Shown piece after piece: positions 40,873 through 51,552 of a stretch of 64,000 nt of DNA. The position numbers were made by a program, and so were the translations under genes. How positions within the stretch are numbered: the stretch's first letter is position 1; each line of letters begins with the position of its first letter. The DNA comes from Siderastrea siderea (Eukaryota > Cnidaria > Anthozoa > Scleractinia > Rhizangiidae), in NCBI GenBank assembly GCA_964030785.1, contig OZ034972.1, positions 14,827,231-14,891,230 on the forward strand, in the 5' to 3' direction. The notes beneath the pieces were generated by a model. The model was given only the letters and a program-made list of their open reading frames with translations, was not told the DNA's origin and made no database searches.

Positions 40873-43448
40873 TAGCTTATCTACCGCATCTAAAAATCTT
40901 CAAATTCAAATGCGCTCAGTAAGACACCGAGCCTAAAAACGAGGAGCCATTTCGTCGATATGCCACTGCTAATTCTTATTTATTTATTTTATTTAAAAGT
41001 ATATTGACGCGTGTGTCAATCATGTTACTAGGCTTAACAGCAAAATAAAAATTCACACCAACGACGGACAGCCAAGCAAACTGGTGATTTAAAGATAATT
41101 CTTAATTGCAGTAACGAGAGGGGAGACTTCAATAGGTTCAAAATTGGTTAAGTCGGGCAAGGTACACATCCACGTAATTTCTTGGTGATTTTACGATCAC
41201 ATTCTATTCAATGGAGACTTCTAGCACACCATAGCTGTGGCGGTTTCGACGACTAAACTGCAGCAAATCCAAGCTACTATACACAACCCTGTCTAAAAAA
41301 CCAAATAAAGGTTGTTGCCGTCAGGTAGTTGAAATTTGATGGTGACACAAGTTAAACTGATTGAAGAAGAAACATGTTAACAGCACATGGAGACTGTTCC
41401 GAGGTTTGGTAACACGGGTTGCGGTATTTTATAATAGCTTACGCAATTTGTGACAAGGATTTCGGTATTTTTTAACAAATGGAAAGAACGTATTTTTCAG
41501 TACAGAGATGAAGGATTTTGTAACCGGCCTTGAAGCCCGCAAAAGAAGGAAAAAATACTGGGTCGATTTCGAGAGTTCATTGGGAGCCAACAAAGTCCTC
41601 CGCGCGTTGTGACATCCACCGTTCAAACCTGACGATTTTTCGCGGAGGTTTTCTGGATTGCTACATACAGCTGTAATACACCCTTTTTGGACGACGAACG
41701 ATCGGAGGCGAAGAGACGAAAAACGAAATGTGTGGATTTTGTAGAGCAATAGCGAGCAAAGCGGCAGCCTTCGATAATATGCTCGATGCATTTTAACCTG
41801 GATTTTGCATAGATGTGTTGTCGCAGAAGAAGGTATCCGATCAAACGATAGCTTTGAAAAGACCGCCGAACTCGGCGTTTGTGTATTTCCAATGATTCAC
41901 TCAACGGATTATAACATGAACGGATTATAACATGAACTATTTTCTGTGGACGTGATATACGGTACGCGGAAAATTATTACCCACTGAGTACATTGTATGC
42001 TACTTATTCAAGTTGGCTACACAGTAGTAGCGCAAAATATTTACACGTAAGCGGTGCCCAAAACAGCCAAGGGTTTAAAATTAAAGACTGTATTTATAGA
42101 AAGTCCTCCTTCAGCGGGAGCGAACATGCTTTCTCCTCAATAACAAAACATTGCCATTATTCCTCATTCAAGAATTTCATCTTGAATTGATCGTAACAAA
42201 ACATTACTGTGCCAAGATCCCTTGTTAGCTTGTCCGTCAAAGTACACTGCAAGCAGTCTCCTTTATTTTTTATTTTTTTTGGTGCGACAAAAGGTCCAAG
42301 GAAGATCGAAGTGCGAGCGGTGAACGGCAAACCCTCGAGTCACAACTCGAGTACTGGAATAAGCGCGGGCCGGTTGGTTTACATGATTTGTACATTTCCG
42401 CTCGCGCGTAGGATATGAGGAAACTGCTGACAGTTGGTATGATAATCACAGTTCAACCGATGCTAACCACCTCTCACACATAAGCTTGTAATTCTTGTCA
42501 ATGTCATTTAGAAAATAAGATTGCCTTCCTGATTCACCAGTGTTGAAAATGGTTGTTATTGTTATTGTTAATGCTGGTTACATAAATGGAGGAAGGAATG
42601 CTTTATTAAAACCTGCGTTTAATTGATCCATAGTTTTTCTTGTTCTTCTTCTTTCTTTCTTCTTCGCAAGCAGCAAACCATTCTGTGTCGGCCAAAGGTT
42701 CGTCTGTGTAAGCTTCACTTATGGTGATCGGTCGTATAGGTTCGATTCAACGAGGTCACTCGAAGCTGCACTTATGTCCAGGTTTGCCCGCAGCTGCGAA
42801 ATTTGCGATTTTTCGTGTGCTTGCGAAAAATCACAAAAATCGCAAGGTGGACGATTTTTCGCGTTCACTTGCGACTTTTCGCAGTTCTGTGATTAGGAAC
42901 GATTATCCTGCGCGAAACCGATCAATCTCACAGAGCGGTTTTCCCGGTTTAGCAACTGCACTTCGGTGCTTTACCATGACACTGAGACAGAAAGATTTGA
43001 TGTGTTTCTGGTTTCGTTTACGCAAATATCTTTGAGCGTATGAGTTTGTGAGTTTCATAATTCCGTAGTGAGCGACTTACAGTATCTTACGTCGCTTCAG
43101 TCGCTTTCAGTTCACCATAAACAGTGAATGTCTCTGAGGTTTCTTTCAGCAAGCGACATGTCTTATCTTATGTTCGCTTCAATAAATAAGCGAATTGTAA
43201 GCAAACAAGCTATACATATTTAACCTTCAGTTCACTAATAAAACCGATGGACTACACAAATTGACTTCACATCACAAATTGCATATCTTCAAAACAACTG
43301 GCGCGTTTAATTTGAAACTGTCACTTACGCATGATGCCATCCAAAATCAAGAACTTTCGCAGGTTAACGAAGGAATTTGTTAACTGTCAGCCTATTCTTA
43401 CATCGCTTTCATTCACTATAAAACTTATTTCTATCGATTGAAAACATA
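40873..43448. other. Unassigned region with a partial dispersed repeat
   Basis: No gene recognised. Near 42246-42420 lies a diverged relative of the inverted-repeat element at 212-414. Around 42785-42900, short GCGATTTTTCGC-like motifs recur in both orientations. Confidence 0.35.
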
Positions 43449-43533
43449 TAGAGCGTTTTCATGTGACGTCACAAATTTCGGGGGAAATTTGGATCGCCAT
43501 GTTGGTGTTCCATGGGATAATTCCATTTCCATC

Positions 43534-44361
43534 ATGGCGGCAAGTCCTCTCAGCGATTATGCGAACAATCTCGATCCTCACGTGAAAAAACGTTACTGTG
43601 AAAAGATTTCTTGTGTTGGCATAGATCCCATTTTAATTCCAGAGAAAACGTATGATCCAGACTGTTTGCCTCGGGTCGAATCCATGGATTTGCTATCATT
43701 TTTAGTGCTTGAGACAAGCTACTACAGCAAGGATCAATTTAAAGCTTTTCGAAGTTTGCAAGCCTATAATCAGCTGGTTTCAGGATTTGTGAGCTGCGTG
43801 AAAGGGCACAAGATAGGAAACAACTACATTGTTCTCGGAAAAGTCAGGCATTCCCCGAGAATGAACGATCCTTGCGTTACATTGTGGATTATAACCGAGG
43901 AAAATGGTTCTGTTCTCTTTGCACACTGCATTGGATGTATGGCAGGACAAGGAGAGTGCTGCTCACACATTTCGAGCGTTCTATTTTATATTGAAGCGTG
44001 GAATCGTGTTAACGAAAAGCTATCGTGTACTCAAGTAAAATGTAGCTGGTTGATGCCAAAGGCTGTTAAAGAAGTTCCCTATGCACCCGTTTCAGATATT
44101 GATTTTCGATCGCCAAAGAAACTTAAGCACAATTTAGATCAAACTATCAACAGTTTTCCAACTAAGGAAGGAATTTCAAAAACCGGTGACGCAGCCAGGG
44201 TCTTAGTTCCTGTGCCAGATGAGTCTGATTTAAGCATGTTTTATACTGAATTGAATTCTTGCAAGACAAAGCCTGTGACCTTAAGCTTGATTCATCCTTT
44301 CTCAGAAGCAGAAGCAGAAATATACCAACTAATCCCGACTTATTTGACAAAAAGTACTTAG
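43534..44361 (+). CDS. SWIM-containing N-terminal segment of the transposon protein
   Basis: The frame runs 275 residues from the ATG at 43534. Conserved-looking blocks are DLLSFLVLETSYYSKDQFKA, AYNQLVSGFVSCVKG, YIVLGKVRHSPRMNDPC and the SWIM-like C-x2-C...C-x-H cluster followed by SSVLFYIEAW. The frame then shifts near 44330; NPDLFDKKYLDLEYHDLL in another frame continues the protein. Confidence 0.7.
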   Translation: MAASPLSDYANNLDPHVKKRYCEKISCVGIDPILIPEKTYDPDCLPRVESMDLLSFLVLETSYYSKDQFKAFRSLQAYNQLVSGFVSCVKGHKIGNNYIVLGKVRHSPRMNDPCVTLWIITEENGSVLFAHCIGCMAGQGECCSHISSVLFYIEAWNRVNEKLSCTQVKCSWLMPKAVKEVPYAPVSDIDFRSPKKLKHNLDQTINSFPTKEGISKTGDAARVLVPVPDESDLSMFYTELNSCKTKPVTLSLIHPFSEAEAEIYQLIPTYLTKST

Positions 44362-44473
44362 ATTTGGAGTATCATGATCTTCTGGATGCATGTTCAAATG
44401 TTAACATTGAAATCACTGCTGAAGAGAGGAAAATCACTGATAGAGGAAGATACCTGAAGTCAATCACAAAGCT

Positions 44474-45285
44474 CTAGTTTCTACCGTCACAGAGCTGGTA
44501 GAGTTGGGGCATCGATTAGTAAAGCCGCAGCTCACACTAATCCAGCACAGCCTTCACAGTCACTAATAAAAATAATCTGTTACCCAAATATTTTCAAGTT
44601 TAGCAGTGCAGCCACAGAACACGGTTGTAAACATGAGAGTATTGCAATTGAAGCCCATGAAAAGGTCATGAAGGAAAAGCACACTAACTTTCATGTTAAA
44701 ACTTGTGGAACATTTCTAAATCAAGAGTATCCATGGTTACATGCAACACCTGACTTTCTTTGTTGTTGTGATTGCTGTGGTGAGGGATGTGGGGAAGTTA
44801 AGTGCCCATACTGTTTAAAGAATACAGACCTTGAAGATTACACTGACAAGTCAAGCTCATGTTTGAAGTCAGAAAATGGAGTTACAAGCTTAAAGAGGGA
44901 TCATGCATATTACTACCAAGGCCAACAGCAAATATTCACTACTGGCTACAATTACTGTGACTTTGTTGTTTGTGGTTTCAATGAGCAAATTTCTTTCTTC
45001 TGTGAGAGAATTCTCCCAGACATCTGTCACTGCGACTCTGTTGTTCCAAGACTAAATCACTTTTGGAGATATTGTGTCCTACCGGAAATCCTGGGAAGAT
45101 GGTATACCCAAAAAAGAAATTTGTCCCAACCATCATCTGGCCTCAGTTCTGTCTGCCTTTGCAGAATGAACACTGCTGAAGCTGTTGTAACATGTAGCAA
45201 TCAAGCATGTCCCATTTCTGCTTTTCACTTAACCTGCTTGAAAGTCCAAATGGTATCTAACAAGTGGCTTTGTCCTCTGTGTTAA
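44474..45285 (+). CDS. YqaJ nuclease and PHD segment of the transposon protein
   Basis: The frame is open from about 44474. It shows [63 protein letters not shown] and [17 protein letters not shown], the conserved core of YqaJ-type exonucleases (Asp, then E-x-K, then a Q-rich helix). It ends with a PHD-like finger and a stop at 45283-45285, just before an A7 run where the frame shifts. Confidence 0.78.
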
Positions 45286-45429
45286 AAAAACTGCTGCAGC
45301 TAGGAATGCCAAATCAAAGGACAAACAAACAAAGGAAATTTTGGATGAAGCCTTTAAACTGGAATGCATATGTGTCTGCAAAGAGAAGCCATTGCCTTCA
45401 GACAAACTGCTGAAATGCCATAAGCCATT

Positions 45430-45945
45430 GTGCCAAAATGGACAATTTTTCATTTGGCCTTCTTAAACCTCAAAAGGATGCCAAACAATGCACTTACAAC
45501 ATGGGAATGTACAGGTTGTAAATCTGGAGGCAAGGTCAAGTTAAATTCAAAGGCAGCTAAAGAATCTAAGATGCAAGCATGCAATTCAGATAATGATAAT
45601 ATCATTATAACTGGGATTTCAACATCCCCTACTGAAAAGTCAGCATCCCTTGCAAAACTCAATGAAGAACATTATAAACTGATTTTGTCCCCAAGCGGCT
45701 GGCTTGATTGTGATATCATTCATGAAGTACATGTATGTCTAAGAAACATTAACCCTGGAGTTGAGGGTCTACAGAGACCAACTTTGGGTCCTTGCAGAAG
45801 CTTTACTCAGGTTAATGGGGAGTTTATTCAGATTTTACACACTGGGGAAAAGTACTGGGTGTGTGTAGGATCCATGGGGTGTGAAGATGGCACAGTGAAT
45901 TTATATGACAGTGACTTTACCATAACATCATTTATAGTGAAGTAG
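45430..45945 (+). CDS. Second finger and Ulp1-like protease start
   Basis: It contains the end of a PHD-like finger (TTWECTGCKSGG) and the start of a C48-type protease domain: LSPSGWLDCDIIHEVHVC, QILHTGEKYWVCVGSMGC and VNLYDSDF. The catalytic Asp is present. The Q and Cys (QQQRNGSDCG) lie past a frame break, to a stop at 46116-46118. His-to-Tyr before Trp suggests loss of activity in this copy. Confidence 0.6.
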   Translation: MPKWTIFHLAFLNLKRMPNNALTTWECTGCKSGGKVKLNSKAAKESKMQACNSDNDNIIITGISTSPTEKSASLAKLNEEHYKLILSPSGWLDCDIIHEVHVCLRNINPGVEGLQRPTLGPCRSFTQVNGEFIQILHTGEKYWVCVGSMGCEDGTVNLYDSDFTITSFIVK

Positions 45946-46118
45946 AAGATCAAGTAATTAATCTTGTTGGACAGGAAAATTATACTGGAATTCAAGTTGT
46001 TCCTGTTCAGCAACAACGAAATGGTAGTGACTGTGGGGTATTTGCTGCTGCCTTTGCAACCTGCTTAGCATATGGCATACCTCCCCAAACTGTGCAATTT
46101 GATGTCTCTGCAAAATGA

Positions 46119-46918
46119 GAGCACATCTACGTCACTCGTTAAAGAATGGCCTGTTGCAAATGTTTCCTACATTTTAATATGACTTAAGCTATGAAGCTCC
46201 TTATAGGGCCAAAGTGAAATACTGTTATTTATTTTCCCTAGAAAGCACAAAGCTGTAATTTAAAAAGTGGATGTGCACAGGATGTTTCTTTTTAAGAACA
46301 GAGTGGTGACACTGTCTCTGTCGGTGAACTATATAACCATGATTTCAGATGTTGACTTAGAAAGGAGGTCTATATTTTTCTCTTTGTATGGACAATAAAG
46401 TTCCATTGAACAGGTGAATGCACCTGTGTAGTACTCTCATCATTTTACACTCTAGGCCCTGATTTTGTTATTGTAACCAGGACCTAACTCCTCCTCACAA
46501 TATTTCTACTCATCCAAACACTGTGGTGGTTCAATTTTATGAGGTAATCATTTGTCAATAATTATTTTCCTTCATCTTGTTCTCATAGTCACTTATTCAT
46601 TACCATATGCCAAAAATGAGAATTGAACGAAGAATAAAATTGAACCACAACATAAACAATGTGGAGCACCAACAATAAATTTCTTTAAGTTTTAAACAAG
46701 GTGTCCTCATTGCTATCATTTCAAATGTATAGAGACAATGCAGTTTGATATTAGTATTATTTTTGAGTGGCTTGAAATACATGTACACCAGTTTCATTTT
46801 CATTAGTAGGTCTTTGGGAGGGGAGGGGAGGGTTTAGAGGGATGGGAGATACCTTTTGCCCTAATTTACACAATCCTGATGCCCAAAATTTTTTACATAA
46901 AGTATGAATGAAAAAAGC
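46119..46918. other. Spacer between convergent transposon genes
   Basis: AT-rich, no coding signal. It presumably contains both 3' UTRs; AATAAA occurs on the plus strand (near 46395) and on the minus strand. Confidence 0.5.
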
Positions 46919-47660
46919 TTACTCAAATGGAACAACAGATGGACAAAGATTTGTTAGAGCTGAACAAACTCGGATCATTCTGTCAATTAATGGACAGTTT
47001 GCAGTATTGTTAGAACAGGTAAGGTAATCCAATGGTAGAGTTGACTGCAAAATAGTATATTTTTGCCTTAAAAGTCCAATAACGCGTTCGACGTGTATTC
47101 GTACGTTGGCAATCCCCCGTGTCCTTTCCACATCAACTGGGTCGAGCTGGTTCTTCCCTCTTGTAAAGGCGGGGATAGCCAACCATGCTTGGTATAGTCC
47201 TACACTTTCACTAATTGTGAACCCTCTGTCAGCCATAACAAGGTCTCCAGGCTTAAGGTAATTCAACAAACCACACTTTTCTGTTAAGTATTTATCAGAT
47301 GTTCTTCCTCCCCATGCTTTCGAAGTAAAACAAATTGATCCTTGTGGTGTGATTCCAATGAGCACTTTAACCGTATTGTGGTGTTTATAATTAGAAAACG
47401 TCTGTGACCTTGCAAGAAGATTCGAAGGGCGTTCTATAAAAACTTCGAAACAGTCAATTATGATTGTAGTTTTTTTCCCAAATGCAAACTGAAAGCACAT
47501 AGGCATTGTATGCCATAACTCGTCTCTTTCTGGCCATCTAATAAGGGGAGATAATCTGACATCTAAAACAATCAACCATGCAGTGAAGGTTCTTGATACA
47601 GTCGAAAGAGAGACACCAAATCTGAAGGCAAGGTCTTGTAGAGGAACATTTAACCTTAGC
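46919..47660 (-). CDS. DDE_4-type transposase catalytic core
   Basis: This part holds the helix-turn-helix-like [17 protein letters not shown] and the full DDE core (IDCFEVF, MADRGF, HVERVIG), with [20 protein letters not shown] and [12 protein letters not shown] between them. It belongs to the THAP-associated DDE_4 transposases common in cnidarians. The N-terminal side is cut at the TTAA insertion site. Confidence 0.87.
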
Positions 47661-47664
47661 TTAA

Positions 47665-48871
47665 AGGGAGAGTTTCACGGTTCAGCGCATGTGCGGGCGA
47701 TGACTTGAGCACTGTCAAGATAATTGTTTTTAGACCAATTAGAAGCGCGTTCACAACCCTGGCGGGATACGGCGGTAAATTGTTACAACTTGTTGTCGAT
47801 AGTATATGAAACGACAGGCCAAGCACGACTGCCGCTAGGTTTTGAAGTTATTCCAGCCTTCAAAATAGAGCTTGTCCACGTACAATCGTTACAGCTTTGT
47901 CCCTTTGATCAAGATTTCTCCCTTTGAACAAGATGATTTGAAGGCGACACAGCGAAATTGAGCCAGTAAATTGTGAGGTTGACCTATTGATCCGGGAGAA
48001 ACTTCAAGCTGTGATACTGTTTGGAGTGTTTGATGTTCTTAGAGCCGTTTGAAATCTTTGTGCCTCTATGTGTGCTAGTTCTTTGGCAACTAGTTAGGTT
48101 TTTGTGTTCAGTTTAATTGCAAGATTCCTAAAGCCGCTTAAAAGAGTGACGTTTAATTTATGAAAGGATCCACGAGTTTCTGAATACGTAATTTGATGTT
48201 TGCTTGCGGTTATCTGCAAGACATGTAACTTTCTTTATCACGGATGTCAGATCCAAATTAATTATTCTGAGACTGTTGCCATCTCTTTTGGTCATAAAGA
48301 AGCTACAGCTTCTGGCGATATCGTTTTAACTCCACTTTCGTGGTTGTGGTTGAAATAGAAATAGAATTCTTGGAGTTAAAACATTGCACCTCTGTTGTCT
48401 TGTGGCGAACTACTAGTATCCAACTGATAGACCTCCAGGAGCAATTCAGACAAAGGTTATTGTTTGACCCGCTTGTGATGGTCTGTTTGTAGTTCTTAAC
48501 GATTTTCCATTTGTCAAATCCGCAACAGTTAAAATGCTGGTTCGTAAGACTAAAGGATTCTTCAATATCGTGAATGTATTGTGTTCTGCCGTCCCGTCGC
48601 CAGTCTACCACGACGTCTCTTCTGGTCATCCATTGACTAAAATGCCGATTTCGGCTGCTAAATCACTTTCAACATTATAAAAATCGAACTAATATTTACA
48701 ACAGGAAATAAAGACTATCAAAAGTGGAAAGCGAAGAGCGGATGTGCAAAATTAGGGTGCGATTTCAACGGATTTTTCCACCATAAGCTCAGTTCGAATT
48801 TAGTGTCCACCCGCACAATTTATTTTTGAGTCGCTCCGCTCGCGCATGCGCTTCTCCGTGAACAGCGGACT
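47665..48871. mobile_element. Nested 1.2-kb element with TTAA target duplication
   Basis: TTAA flanks both ends (47661-47664 and 48872-48875). Removing the insert plus one TTAA restores continuity of the transposase reading frame at this point. The ends are imperfect inverted repeats of about 30 bp, sharing TTCACGG and AGCGCATG(T/C)GCG. The interior has no recognisable transposase; a 108-codon frame at 48303-48629 (-) matches nothing I know. TTAA duplication suggests mobilisation by a piggyBac-type enzyme. Confidence 0.8.
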
Positions 48872-48875
48872 TTAA

Positions 48876-49741
48876 TTAAAACCATGACAAATTCTTGAAA
48901 TAAAGACAGGCTTTTGCTCTTTCTGGTAACAAAGGTACTGACAAAACCAAAAGTTGCTTTCAGTACATCAAAGCCAGGCAAACCAGTGTAAAACCGCACC
49001 CTATCGTCATGGCCAAGAAAACACTCCTCTGTGAAAGGTTGAACGACTGTCTCCTTGAATAAGTATTCAAATTCGTCAGTTTGTGTTTCTATAGTTTTGG
49101 TTTCTACATGTACCTTACAATCGGAATTCACTGTCTGAGTTGCAGCATCCACATGCACCATTGTTTGCTCATCACCGAGCGGGGCTTTATTTTGATCTTC
49201 ACTTTCACTGTTGGTTTGCTCAGCACCTGTCTGATCGGTTACTCCATGGCCATCTTGTTCGTGAATTTCAACCATCACAGGCTCCTCGGAAAAAACTATG
49301 TCTTCAATTGTCTCCCCTGGCTCGTCAATTTTTTTCATTTTATCATATCTCCTTTTCAAGTGCCTCGGCCCTACGTTTCCGTCTTTCGGCAGCTCTTTCA
49401 AACCGAGCTGCAGTAAATCCCTCGGGGTCTTTCAATTGTTGTTTGGAATGCCCAAGACACAAAGTTGGAAACCAATCGACGTTAAAGCAATCCCAGTCTT
49501 TTGCTGGTTCCCCTGATACGAAGTGCTTGCTGCAAACCCGGTCATTTTCTAGAATAAGCTCAGTTAAGTCGTCTCTGCTGATCGCAGAAATCCACCTTCT
49601 TCTTCGCTCCGAGGTCAACTCGTGCATGTACTCTCCTTGGTTTACAACAACACGTGGAACACGAAAAAAACTTAATTTCTCAGCGCTCGGCCGCCTCTTC
49701 CCCGTTTCATTGCCACAGCCGACAATGAGGCAAAGAACCAT
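48876..49741 (-). CDS. THAP domain and linker of the transposase
   Basis: The THAP zinc finger occupies residues about 1-95: C4 and C9, W50, C70/H73 in VCSKHF, and the invariant Pro in WFPTL. A long basic stretch (RRKRRAEALEKE) follows, then a frame change near 49360, an acidic Glu/Thr linker (GVTDQTGAEQTNSESEDQ) and the start of the catalytic region (FYTGLPGFDVLKATFGFVS). Similar architecture occurs in other THAP-DDE_4 transposases. Confidence 0.78.
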
Positions 49742-50851
49742 AATGGAAACAAATAAATTTCTTTGCTACGAACGTGAAAAAACAGGAGAATATGCCCTAA
49801 ATGTTGTTTGTCCCGACTCAATCTCTTCTGCGGTGGAACACCAATATGGCGGATGAAGTCAGTTGTCATGGCGATATGTAGATTTGATCACGTGAGTGAA
49901 AACGCTCTATATACCAAAGAAAGTTGACGAGTCATTTGTTGCCTTGCATACGGCAACTGCGCCCGCGGTACGAGCGGCAGTCAAAACCGTGGTGTCCTGT
50001 AGGATTGTAGGTGTTTTGCGAAATGCACGATGCATTGGGTTCTCGTTTCCGGTTACGGTTCAGAATGCTACAACTGAAAACTCCAGTATTTTGCCGTTTG
50101 AAAGCAAAAGCAAGAGTTTATAGCGACTTTCCTGTTGTTCTACTCATACACTTTTGCATAAAGGGGTTTGTGCGCTTGCAACAAAAGTAAAAACTAGTAC
50201 GAAGACCGAAGCCGCTGGCGTTTGTTTTGTGTTGCTTGTGTTGGATTTAATGCACCTATCAATGTAAACCCCGTGGGGGGGGAGTGCGGGCAAGGGGAGG
50301 GGATTTGACGGCGAAGTCCATCCCCTCAGTGGGAGGTTTGATCGAGTACCTTTGCTCGAGGGTCGGGACATTTGATTTTTTCGACAGACAAACTGGGACC
50401 AAGATTAAGCGTGGTTACATGGCATCTTCTTTCTTGGCTTTGAAAAGTCCAGTTGTCTCTTGAAATCAAGTTTGAAAGATTCATAGTCTCGAGTGCAGGG
50501 CACCTTTTATAAGGATAGTGATCTATCGTCACATTAAAAGTTCCATTAAAAAGTTCCAGTTTAAATTCGTTTTCATTGTTTATTAAATACTCTTACAGGC
50601 ATGATGATGTACATCACATGTTTTCTCGTAAGGGAGATAGGTTAAATCAAGGGAGCAGCTACAGGATACAGGGCCATTTTTGAAGGCATTTAGATTTGGT
50701 GACTCGTTTGGCTCGGCAGTGGATGAAAAGAACGAGAAATGAATTATTTGAGCGTTTTTTCGTCGGGATCAGAGTACGTACGATCTCGGACAAAAAAACG
50801 AATTTTGGAATAATATACTGGAGAACGTTAACTATCTTATCTTCAAGGGTA

Positions 50852-51187
50852 ATGGCGAATTTTTCTCAGAATGGGCACTTCTTTGAGCCAATCGAAGTGC
50901 ATTGTACGGTGTCACTACACGGCAATCTCTACATGTATTCACTAGCAGCGTTAAATGTTCTTCTCTCCATCACCGCATCACTGGGGAATATTCTTATCTT
51001 TGTTGCTCTTCGCTCTTCTGTTTCGTTGCCTAACACTTACAGATCTTTTCGTTGGTGTTTTGTCACAACCTCTATTTGCTGTTAGTTTGATTTTCATAGC
51101 ACATGAACGACTTCAACGTTGTTATACTGCTTTGAGCATAGTTGATATCGCTGGTAGAATTCTCAGCGCAGTGTCTTTGTGTACGAG
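50852..51187 (+). pseudogene. Class A GPCR fragment (N-terminus to TM3), broken
   Basis: It begins MANFSQNGHFF and has a first transmembrane helix with the class A GN motif (YSLAALNVLLSITASLGNILIFVALR). After a frame change and loss of most of the first intracellular loop it continues FRCLTLTDLFVGVLSQPLF, the TM2 LTD pattern, into an extracellular loop with Cys (ERLQRCYTA) and the start of TM3. Homology stops at 51187 where tandem repeats begin. It resembles the adenosine/melanocortin-like receptor expansions of cnidarians. It cannot make a receptor. Confidence 0.7.
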
Positions 51188-51545
51188 AACGAGAAATGAA
51201 TTGTTTGAGCGTTAAGTGTTGGGTGTATACATGTGGTGGCTCTTTCGGCTCGTTTGGCTCGTCAGTAGATAAAAAGAACGAGAAATGAATTATTTGAGTG
51301 CTCAAGTGTTGGATGCATATATGTGGTGGCTCGTTTGGCTCGTTTGGCTCGGCAGAGGATAAAAAGAACGAGAAATGAATTATTTGAGCGTTAAGTGTTG
51401 GGTGTATGTATGTGGTGGCTTGTTTGGCTCGGCAGTGGTTAAAAAGAACGAGAAAAAGGATTATTTGAGCGTTAAGTGTTGGGTGTACACTGGTGTATGT
51501 ATGTGGTGGCTCGTTTGGCTCGGCAGTGAGCAAACGAGCCAAACG
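51187..51545. repeat. Tandem repeat array, about 81-90 bp unit, four copies
   Basis: Units start AACGAGAAATGAATT and contain GAGCGTTAAGTGTTGGGTGT and GGTGGCTCGTTTGGCTCG. Starts fall near 51189, 51278, 51369 and 51450. One more unit lies at 50701-50756, on the other side of the GPCR fragment. Confidence 0.85.
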
Positions 51546-51552
51546 AGCCAGC
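51508..51552. repeat. Palindrome closing the tandem array
   Basis: GGCTCGTTTGGCTCG is followed after about 12 bases by its exact reverse complement CGAGCCAAACGAGCC, so the last repeat unit ends in a hairpin. Confidence 0.8.

Larger units (their letters stand above)
43534..46118 (+). pseudogene. Transposon accessory protein: SWIM-YqaJ-PHD-Ulp1, frame-broken
   Basis: The best start is the ATG at 43534 (MAASPLSDYANNL). The order is: a SWIM-like zinc segment (HCIGCMAGQGECCSH, near 43920-43970), a linker, then a YqaJ/lambda-exonuclease-type domain ([28 protein letters not shown] and GEVKCPYC with the E-x-K active-site pair, 44480-45010). A PHD-like finger ([14 protein letters not shown] to WLCPLC), a second Cys/His finger and a Ulp1-type cysteine protease region ending QQQRNGSDCGVFAAAF follow. 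Frame changes near 44330, 44470, 45280 and 45940 break the protein. The Ulp1 position that is usually His before Trp reads YW. The YqaJ nuclease presumably processes transposon ends or intermediates; the protease role is unknown. A multi-exon arrangement is less likely because breaks lack splice sites. Confidence 0.72.
46919..49741 (-). pseudogene. THAP-DDE transposase interrupted by a nested element
   Basis: The transposase reads from the ATG at 49741. The THAP domain (CLIVGCGN, RRRRWISAISR, VCSKHFVSG, WFPTL) is followed by a basic helix, an acidic linker, and DDRVRFYTGLPGFDVLKA / LSLFQEFVMVLIKVR. A 1.2-kb insertion then intervenes (47665-48871). Coding resumes [20 protein letters not shown] and runs into the DDE core: [31 protein letters not shown] and [13 protein letters not shown], ending VVPFE at 46922. 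A single-nucleotide frame change near 49360 joins THAP and linker. The catalytic Asp, Asp and Glu are all present, so the decay is structural and not in the active site. Confidence 0.82.
43449..49909. mobile_element. 6.5-kb YqaJ/THAP-DDE DNA transposon (ISL2EU-like)
   Basis: The terminal inverted repeats begin TAGAGCGTTTTCA on both ends (43449 onward; 49909 backward), and similarity continues through CACGTGA/TGTGACG. TA stands outside both ends, consistent with a 2-bp duplication. Inside are two convergent modules. The plus strand (43534-46118) has SWIM, YqaJ nuclease, PHD and Ulp1-like domains. The minus strand (49741-46919) has a THAP DNA-binding domain and a DDE transposase of the DDE_4 type. 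As I recall, coupling of a THAP/DDE transposase with a YqaJ nuclease defines the ISL2EU superfamily. Inner segments near both ends also match (CGCCATRTTGGTGTTCCA). The copy is decayed and carries a nested element. Confidence 0.85.

Noticed and set aside
41429..41904. Overlapping minus-strand frames of 93-120 codons
   Set aside because: No recognisable domain and no splice context; probably a dispersed repeat.
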